This document shows positions 1 to 5,278 of a stretch of DNA of 5,278 nucleotides, piece by piece. A program made the position numbers and the translations under genes. Under the pieces are notes generated by a model. It was not told the origin of the DNA. It saw only the letters and a list, made by a program, of their open reading frames with translations, and ran no database searches. This DNA comes from Coxiellaceae bacterium (GTDB lineage Bacteria > Pseudomonadota > Gammaproteobacteria > GCA-013414725), in NCBI GenBank assembly GCA_013414725.1, contig CP058706.1, positions 2,209,375 to 2,214,652 of the forward strand, in the 5' to 3' direction. Position 1 is the stretch's first letter; every line of letters begins with the position of its first letter.

Positions 1-1784
1 CAACTGCTTCCTCTGCAAGATTAGTATTACCTATCTCATCATCCTCTTTGAATTGCATGGCATGCAGCCTTGCATAATGCCCTTGCAACTCAAGTAATTG
101 GCGATGAGTCCCTGTTTCCACAATTTTACCATGATCGAGCACCATAATCCGATCAGCTTTCTCGACCGTAGTCAAACGATGGGCAATGACCAAAGTGGTG
201 CGACCGCGCATCAATTCTTCAAGCGCCGTCTGAATATGGCGCTCTGCCTCTGTGTCTAATGATGAAGTTGCTTCATCCAAAATCAAAATGGGCGCATTCT
301 TCAGGATAGCACGCGCAATGGCAATTCGCTGCCGTTGCCCACCCGATAATAAAATACCATTTTCGCCTATCAAAGTATTTAAGCCCTCTGGCAATTCCCG
401 GATAAATTCCATAGCATGTGCGGCTTCGGCTGCTGCAATGAGCTCAGCCTCACTAACATCACTAAACCTGCCATAAGCAATATTTCGCCCAATAGTATCG
501 TTAAATAAGGTCACATTTTGTGATACCAATGCAAACTGGTTGCGTAAATCAGCCAAACGATAGTCACAGACATTATGGCCATCGATTAAAATTTGCCCTT
601 CTTCAATGTCATAAAACCGAGGCAATAGGCTTACCAAGGTCGATTTGCCACTGCCAGACCGTCCCACCAACGCAACGACCTCACCTGCTTTGACTTGGAA
701 GCTAATTTGATCAAGTACATTACGTTTACTGCTTGGATAACGGAAAGTAACTTGCCGATATTCAATCTCACCACGGCAACGGGCCAAAGGCACTCTGCCC
801 TCATCTTTTTCAGGCGCTTGGTCTAATAAATCGAAAATACTTTGGGCAGCAGCAATGCCTTTTTGGATACGGCTATTGACCTGCGTCAAACGGCGGATTG
901 GCCTGAGTAAAGCTAAGGTCGCCGCAATCATGGCAGCAAAACTGCCAGCAGAAATATTAAAGGAAGGCACTGTGGCGACATACATCGTCATCGCTACCAC
1001 AAACGAGGCCACCAGCTGCACCCCTGAAGAGCCTAATGAATCAGTCACTACCACTTTCATTTCTTGCTGGCGATTGCGTACAGCTGCTTTATTAAACTTA
1101 TCAATTTCATACTGCTCGCCACCAAAAGTACGAATTACCCGGTAACCTTCAATGCTCTCCTCAGCGACATGGGTTACCGTAGCCATTGTATCCTGGACCC
1201 GTCCAGACAGCATACGCATACGTTTACTGCTGACACGAACTATGGATGACATCACCGGAGCGACTATTAAAAACAGGAGTGTTAATTGCCAACTGACGGT
1301 AAACATGACAATGACCAAACCTATTGCCAGAAACCCCTCTTGCAGCAGCATCAATAATGCATCGGTCGTGGCCTGTGCTAATTGCTCAATATTATAAATC
1401 AGTGCAGATAATAATTGGCCTGAGGTTTGGCCATCATAGAACCTAGCTGGCAACCGCATTAAGTGTTGAAACACTTGCTGTCGAAACTGCAATACGACAC
1501 TGCGGCCAACTGAGGTAATCCCATAATCGGACAAGAAACCGGCAATTCCCCGCAAAATAAACACCAAAATGACTGCTGCTGGCAATAAACGAATAAAATC
1601 GGTATTGCGAGCAACAAAGCCCTCATTAATAACTGGCTTAATCATCCAGGCCAATGCAGAATCAACACCAGCTCCTAGTAAAGTACCAATGATGCCAATA
1701 ATAAACATAGGCCAAAATTGAGCAGCAACCCCCAAAAGGCGGCGATAAGCAGTTAGACCATTTTTGAGTGATTTTTTTAGACAT
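1..1784 (-). CDS. msbA: Lipid A export ABC transporter MsbA (3' end beyond window; one-base frameshift near start)
   Basis: MsbA is an inner-membrane homodimeric half-transporter that uses ATP to flip lipid A-core from the cytoplasmic to the periplasmic leaflet. One minus-strand frame is open from 1774 to the left edge. The N-terminal half is the membrane domain, with hydrophobic stretches such as WPMFIIGIIGTLLGAGV and the MsbA-like SWQLTLLFLIVAPV. The C-terminal half is the ATPase: Walker A GRSGSGKST (664-638), Q-loop LVSQNVTLFNDT, signature LSGGQ (349-335), Walker B ILILDE (289-272) and H-loop histidine in VIAHRL (181-179). With the frame restored there are about 594 codons to the edge, against roughly 580 for the enterobacterial protein. 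The last visible residues (after LHAMQF) form a short acidic tail, so little is missing. The ATG at 1784-1782 reads MSKK and then leaves the frame because A7 (1778-1772) has one base too many. With A6 it reads MSKKSLKNGLTAYRRLL, matching the family N-terminus. The only in-frame alternative near the 5' end, TTG at 1735, would drop 16 residues. Function is near certain; the start is not. Confidence 0.96.
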
Positions 1785-1812
1785 TGAGTAGCAACCGAAA
1801 TAAAGGGTGTTT

Positions 1813-1818
1813 ATTATA
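1813..1818 (-). promoter_or_regulatory. Possible -10 box for msbA
   Basis: The minus strand reads TATAAT here, ending 28 bases before the msbA ATG, so a transcript would have a short leader. No clear TTGACA-like -35 lies 16-18 bases upstream. A perfect hexamer is not rare in AT-rich sequence, so this is a suggestion only. Confidence 0.35.
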
Positions 1819-1827
1819 TACACATTA

Positions 1828-1838
1828 CATCTCAGATG
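1828..1838. repeat. Short perfect palindrome CATCT-C-AGATG
   Basis: Two 5-base inverted arms surround one central base, about ten bases upstream of the possible msbA -10 box. The position would suit an operator half-site pair or a small hairpin. The arms are short and could arise by chance; no regulator is implied by the sequence. Confidence 0.25.
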
Positions 1839-1883
1839 CGAGACCTAAGACTACTGCCTTATTTTTGCGATATTTCAAGCAGT

Positions 1884-1889
1884 TATAAT
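1884..1889 (+). promoter_or_regulatory. Possible -10 box for the TPR gene pair
   Basis: The plus strand reads TATAAT about 97 bases before the ATG of the first TPR gene. The -35 position holds only a T-rich stretch (around 1861-1866), so support is weak. If real, it would give a leader of about 90 bases and a promoter divergent from that of msbA within the same 200-base gap. Confidence 0.3.
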
Positions 1890-1972
1890 GAGACAGCCGC
1901 AGGACGACCCCATTCGCCGATGAAGGCAAAACTAATATAAAATCAATCATTAATAATAAAAAGTTATTGCTA

Positions 1973-1977
1973 GAGGG
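1973..1977 (+). promoter_or_regulatory. Ribosome binding site of TPR gene 1
   Basis: GAGGG lies nine bases before the ATG at 1987. It is a reasonable Shine-Dalgarno match and supports that ATG as the intended start, although the downstream reading frame breaks at codon 36. Confidence 0.6.
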
Positions 1978-1986
1978 TTTTTATTT

Positions 1987-3495
1987 ATGAAGAAGTCTAC
2001 TATTTCTCCGAAAACCACTATTGTTCTCACTAAATTGGAACAGGCCAAAAGTGACCTAAACAAAAGAGAGTTCCAGCAGGCCCAAAAAAATTAAAAGAGT
2101 TGATAGAGGAGTTTCCCAAGCATTTACAAGTCAATTATTATTATGGAGTGTGCTTATTTCACTTAAATGAAATTTTGTTAGCAACTTACTACTTTCACCA
2201 AGTCCCTAAAAGTTATGAACACTCGGAAATCTACCTATATCTGATAGAAATTAAATGTAGCCCCGATCCTATAAAATTTCTTCAAATTATCCCCAAGGCT
2301 GTCTCAAGTTATGAAAAACTCCCCTAGCCCTCTTCTTAACACACCGCTTTATAATTTACATATACAACTAGCCGCCATCCGCCAACGAGAACTTGATTTT
2401 TCTGGCGCCTTCAATGCTTATCAACAAATATTGACTGCTCAAGCACATCAAACTTATCTTTCAGAAAATAGGACGCAAAAGCTAAAATAATTGCAAATTT
2501 AATCATCTGCACCACTACTAAAAGCGAAAACAAGACCGCAAAAACCTTCATCCAACAATATTTACAGGAAAATACAAGTGATCAAAACCAAACTCAAATG
2601 ATTAATGCCCTGCTGGAAATGGCAATTATTAGTCGGCAACAGCAAGATTATACAGCTGCACATAAAGTCTTGACCAGCTTGTTAGGTTTTTTCCCACAAC
2701 ATCTCGACACCCATTATCAACTTGGAATGACTTTCTATCTCGAAAAAATATCACTCTGCCATGGTCCATTTTGAGCAAGCTTGTGGGCTTAAATATAGCC
2801 ATATTTTTCTTTCATTATGCGACATTAGACAGCTTGTTAGTTCTGAAAAATTAGCAGAAGCTGAAATTGAATTGATGCAATTAATTCAAAAGCACAATGG
2901 CATCACCGCAGACAAAAGCCTCTGCAATTTAGTTTGCAATGTCCATTATTTGTTGATTTTAGAGTATAAAAACAAAAAACAATATGACAAAGCCACCTCT
3001 CTTTTACTCTATGCCCTAAATTCCCCCATTTATCAATTTCGCCTTGCCGAACCTGAAAACATAACAAACATTCATTATGCCATTATAGATTGCTTAATTG
3101 AGAGCAAAAATAGAACTAGCACTGGCCTTATTTTTAAAAATAGCGGCCAAAGAGAGCAAATGGGAAGATAGCTTAATAATAAAATGTCTCTCTATTGCAA
3201 ACCTCGCTTATTCTGACAGAAAATATGACCATGCTTCAGATTTGTGCAAATTGGCGCTAAAGCAAAAACTAAATGCCAAAGACAAAAAAATTTCACAACA
3301 TTAAATCAACGAACCGAAAAAGCCCTCAACAAAATCAATCAAATTAATTACTCATTTTGGCTGTCTGTCTCTGAGGAAACTCTCTCTAATTACAATCCAA
3401 TTGAACTTGAAGACATGACTGGCGAATGCTCTAATACAAATATTTATGCTGAACTTGACGACAACTTACCAATTGTATCAGAAATAAAATTATAA
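1987..3495 (+). pseudogene. TPR-like protein gene 1, frame broken by about six one-base indels
   Basis: I do not recognise a named family. Joining the coding-like frames gives one protein of about 502 residues, from MKKSTISPKT to a stop at 3493-3495. It is helical and soluble-looking, with no signal peptide or membrane segment. TPR-like helix pairs are visible at about 2625-2805 (MAIISRQQQDYTAAHKVLTS, then YQLGMTFYLEKYHSAMVHF) and at about 3185-3260 (CLSIANLAYSDRKYDHA). TPR proteins act as binding scaffolds; the partner is unknown. The frame switches at A7 2084-2090 (one base short), A5 2314-2318 (one extra), GG 2471-2472 (short), A6 2743-2748 (extra), A5 3106-3110 (extra) and A7 3284-3290 (short). 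Extras and deficits cancel, and the joined frame has no nonsense codon. As read, only MKKSTISP to codon 35 would be made from the normal start, stopping at 2092-2094. A hand count of sample lines gives roughly one third GC, lower than most of msbA. It could be a true pseudogene, a slippage-dependent gene, or an intact gene with sequence errors. Confidence 0.72.
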
Positions 3496-3512
3496 ATATC
3501 AAAATAATCAGC

Positions 3513-3517
3513 AGGAG
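3513..3517 (+). promoter_or_regulatory. Strong ribosome binding site of TPR gene 2
   Basis: AGGAG sits seven bases before the ATG at 3525, in the 29-base gap after the gene 1 stop. This is the best Shine-Dalgarno in the window and fixes the start of gene 2. No promoter is evident in the gap, so transcription probably comes from gene 1. Confidence 0.8.
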
Positions 3518-3524
3518 ATAAATC

Positions 3525-4790
3525 ATGAAAATTGTCATACAACAAACGGAAATACCCCTCGAAAAAATGATTTACGAAAATTTCCGAGAAGCAAATAAAC
3601 TTTACGCAGAGGACAAATATGATGAAGCGATAAAAAAATGTGATGATATTTTGCTGAAAGAAAAATTAGCAACAAAACACCGTTTTTTCTTATTAAAGGT
3701 TTCTGCCTTCATAACCAAAAGAAATTTAATGAGTCCATCGCAGCATTACAAGAGGCCCTCTCCGGTAATTTATCAGTTAAACTACGCTATAGCGCATTAA
3801 TGATAAAATTTAAATCACATGCTGAACTTTCCCAAGAAGTCGAGTTAATACAATGTATCGATGAGTTTCTTGAAAATCATGCTGAACAATTAGACCATGA
3901 TGAAGTCGACATTGACATTCATGCTCGCCTTCTCTATATTCGCGGGAATGCGTATGGAAAGAAATATAAATACGACCAAGCAATCCAATATCTTAGATCC
4001 GCAATGAAAAAATGCAAGACTGACACATTGCTAAATTCCATAAAGTCATTGATGGAAAAAATTGAAAATGTCCTAAATAAAGCGCGAGATATTGGCAACC
4101 AAAATTTTGCCTCAATTAATGCTAATTTTCAAGAAACACCCATTGAATTAGAATTATTAGAGAGGGCCACAAATAATTATTGTGACAAGCTGGAAGCTTA
4201 TGAAAACTGTTATCAATCTATTCCAAAAACAATCAACTGGACAAGTTGGCTGCTATATCCAAAAAATGATTAGTCGCTTTCCGCAAGCAAATCTTGGCAT
4301 GCCTTATTATTACCTATGTTCATGGCAAATAAAATCTCAAAAAAACTGGCCGCCATCAAGAATGCAAAAGATGTCTCCAGTACGAAACGCCTGAAGCTGT
4401 CATTATGACAATGATTAAGTTTTTGTTCAAAGAGGTCATTGAAAGTTATGATCATTTTACCTGCCCTGATCCTAGTTTATTTGTAAAAAAGCCAGTTTAA
4501 ATGAGCATGCAGAAGCATGGATTAATTTCTTTTAGCAGAGCTTTATTCTCGACATTATCAACCAGAATTGGCTAGAACTTTTCTAGAGACTGCCGAGAGT
4601 AAAAACCTAATGAAGCATTGCAAGCAAAAATCAAAGTCTTGCGAAAAGAGATTGACGCATATTCCCTGCCTAATTTTTGGAAAACTCACAGACTTTTTGG
4701 AACAGTGTTAAAACCAAGGAAAAAGACATGAAAGCAGATGAAAAAATTTATGAGTGTTTTTACCAATCATCATCAGAATTAAATTTTTAA
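3525..4790 (+). pseudogene. TPR-like protein gene 2, frame broken by about nine one-base indels
   Basis: This is a second unrecognised TPR-like protein, probably co-transcribed with gene 1. Joined frames give about 424 residues, ending SSSELNF at 4788-4790. Clear TPR units are FREANKLYAEDKYDEAIKKC (from about 3579), NQKKFNESIAALQEAL (about 3710-3760), LLYIRGNAYGKKYKYDQAIQ (about 3929-3988) and AELYSRHYQPELARTFLETA (about 4535-4594). The C-terminal tail (about 4660-4790) is lysine- and tryptophan-containing and not TPR-like. No signal peptide or membrane segment is seen, so a cytoplasmic or exported scaffold role is open. Frame switches fall at T6 3683-3688, A5 4225-4229, A6 4261-4266, A7 4339-4345, about 4379-4384, A6 4485-4490, T4 4530-4533, 4601-4607 and 4674-4684. 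Each behaves as one missing base, though one extra A at 4339-4345 could replace the fourth and fifth. No nonsense substitution remains after joining. The longest unbroken part (3800-4273) is coding-like throughout. As read, translation from the good start yields 91 residues ending at 3798-3800. Confidence 0.72.
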
Positions 4791-4821
4791 GTATCTACTA
4801 AGTGATGTGGTGGCTTGGACG

Positions 4822-4841
4822 TCATGCAAAAGTCGGCATGA
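4822..4841. terminator. Weak inverted repeat between convergent genes
   Basis: TCATGC (4822-4827) pairs with GCATGA (4836-4841) across an eight-base loop, directly after the lolD stop and 32 bases after the gene 2 stop. The stem is short, and no T-run follows on either strand, so intrinsic termination is doubtful. The rest of the 51-base gap shows nothing further. Confidence 0.2.
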
Positions 4842-5278
4842 TTAATCTTGTAATTGACCGTTGACTAGCGTCAATGTACGGTGCATGCGCTTGGCCAAAT
4901 TAGGATCGTGCGTCACAATGACAAAACTTGTGTTAAGTGATTTATTGAGCTGCAAAATAAGGTCAAATACTTGTTCGGCAGTGCGATTATCTAAATTTCC
5001 CGTTGGCTCATCTGCTAATACACATTTAGCGTCGGTGACCAAGGCTCGCGCAATCGCCACACGTTGACGCTCACCACCTGACAGCTCACCAATTCGGTGT
5101 TGCATCCGATGGCTCAAACCAACCTGGGCCAACAATTCTTTAGCTTTCTCTTGGGCAATGGCTGGTTTAACATGTCGAATCAATAAAGGTAAGGCCACAT
5201 TTTCCAAGGCATTAAATTCCGGCAGTAAATGATGAAATTGATAAACAAAACCCAATTCCCGATTTCGTAATTGGCCTT
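4842..5278 (-). CDS. lolD: Lipoprotein-releasing system ATP-binding protein LolD (5' part beyond window)
   Basis: LolD is the cytoplasmic ATPase of the LolCDE (or LolCD-type) complex. It powers extraction of outer-membrane lipoproteins from the inner membrane for handover to LolA. The visible 145 codons are the C-terminal part of a protein usually near 230 residues. They begin at the Q-loop region ([20 protein letters not shown]), a stretch highly typical of LolD. Then come the signature [14 protein letters not shown], Walker [13 protein letters not shown] and the switch histidine in VIVTHD. The end is LVNGQLQD, with TAA at 4844-4842. Walker A and the start lie to the right of the window. The TTG at 5255 is internal, because the frame stays open and homologous upstream of it. 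There are no frame breaks, in contrast to the adjacent TPR gene. A lolC-like permease gene would be expected upstream, beyond the right edge. MacB-type ATPases share the motifs, but the [13 protein letters not shown] segment favours LolD. Confidence 0.95.
   Translation of the reverse strand, partial: GQLRNRELGFVYQFHHLLPEFNALENVALPLLIRHVKPAIAQEKAKELLAQVGLSHRMQHRIGELSGGERQRVAIARALVTDAKCVLADEPTGNLDNRTAEQVFDLILQLNKSLNTSFVIVTHDPNLAKRMHRTLTLVNGQLQD

Noticed and set aside
252..1397. Plus-strand open frames opposite msbA
   Set aside because: They lie antisense to the highly conserved MsbA frame, have no ribosome binding sites and give no recognisable protein.
1785..1986. Small RNA or riboswitch between msbA and gene 1
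   Set aside because: Apart from a short palindrome and two TATAAT boxes, I see no stable stem, T-run terminator or known RNA motif.
2311..2490. Small separate gene starting at ATG 2311 (59 codons)
   Set aside because: Its protein continues the TPR-like gene 1 sequence on both sides and it has no ribosome binding site; it is better read as a frame segment of gene 1.
4270..4455. Minus-strand 61-codon frame across gene 2
   Set aside because: The plus strand here carries the TPR-like coding signal with breaks on both sides; the minus frame looks like chance.
1987..4790. Insertion sequence, CRISPR array or toxin-antitoxin pair
   Set aside because: There is no transposase motif, terminal inverted repeat, regularly spaced repeat, or small toxin/antitoxin-like protein; the coding signal is TPR-like helices throughout.
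4861..5067. Plus-strand open frame opposite lolD
   Set aside because: It is antisense to the LolD signature and Walker B motifs, so it is a shadow of that gene.

Overview
This is an AT-rich bacterial window, probably from a gammaproteobacterium. Two conserved minus-strand envelope genes, msbA on the left and lolD on the right, flank about 2.8 kb of plus-strand sequence that codes for two tetratricopeptide (TPR)-like proteins in broken frames. MsbA and LolD are unmistakable and resemble enterobacterial family members closely, which supports Gram-negative, LPS-making gammaproteobacteria. A host-associated lineage is possible, given the AT-rich TPR genes, but this is inference only.

Layout. Positions 1-1784 (minus) hold msbA. 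It is open from 1774 to the left edge with all ABC ATPase motifs, but its only good ATG (1784-1782) is out of frame by one A in a seven-A tract. Positions 1785-1986 are a divergent intergenic region with a TATAAT-like box on each strand. Positions 1987-3495 (plus) hold TPR gene 1, about 502 residues once six single-base indels are allowed for. Positions 3525-4790 (plus) hold TPR gene 2, about 424 residues after about nine indels, starting behind a strong Shine-Dalgarno. Only 29 bp separate the two, so they look like an operon. Positions 4791-4841 are a short gap where gene 2 and lolD converge. Positions 4842-5278 (minus) hold the C-terminal 145 codons of lolD, running off the right edge.

How it fits together. 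MsbA flips lipid A-core across the inner membrane, and LolD powers extraction of lipoproteins from the same membrane. Both belong to outer-membrane biogenesis and share a strand, so they look like parts of an envelope gene cluster split by an oppositely oriented TPR pair. The TPR pair has no assignable function.

The main puzzle is the indels. About 15 one-base length differences, mostly in A or T runs, fall in the TPR genes and at codons 3-4 of msbA. The conserved parts of msbA and lolD (about 2.2 kb) have none. When the frames are joined I find no nonsense substitution. The candidate explanations are recent pseudogenisation, slippage-dependent expression (four sites are in-phase slippery heptamers), or read errors that were corrected only where protein homology existed.
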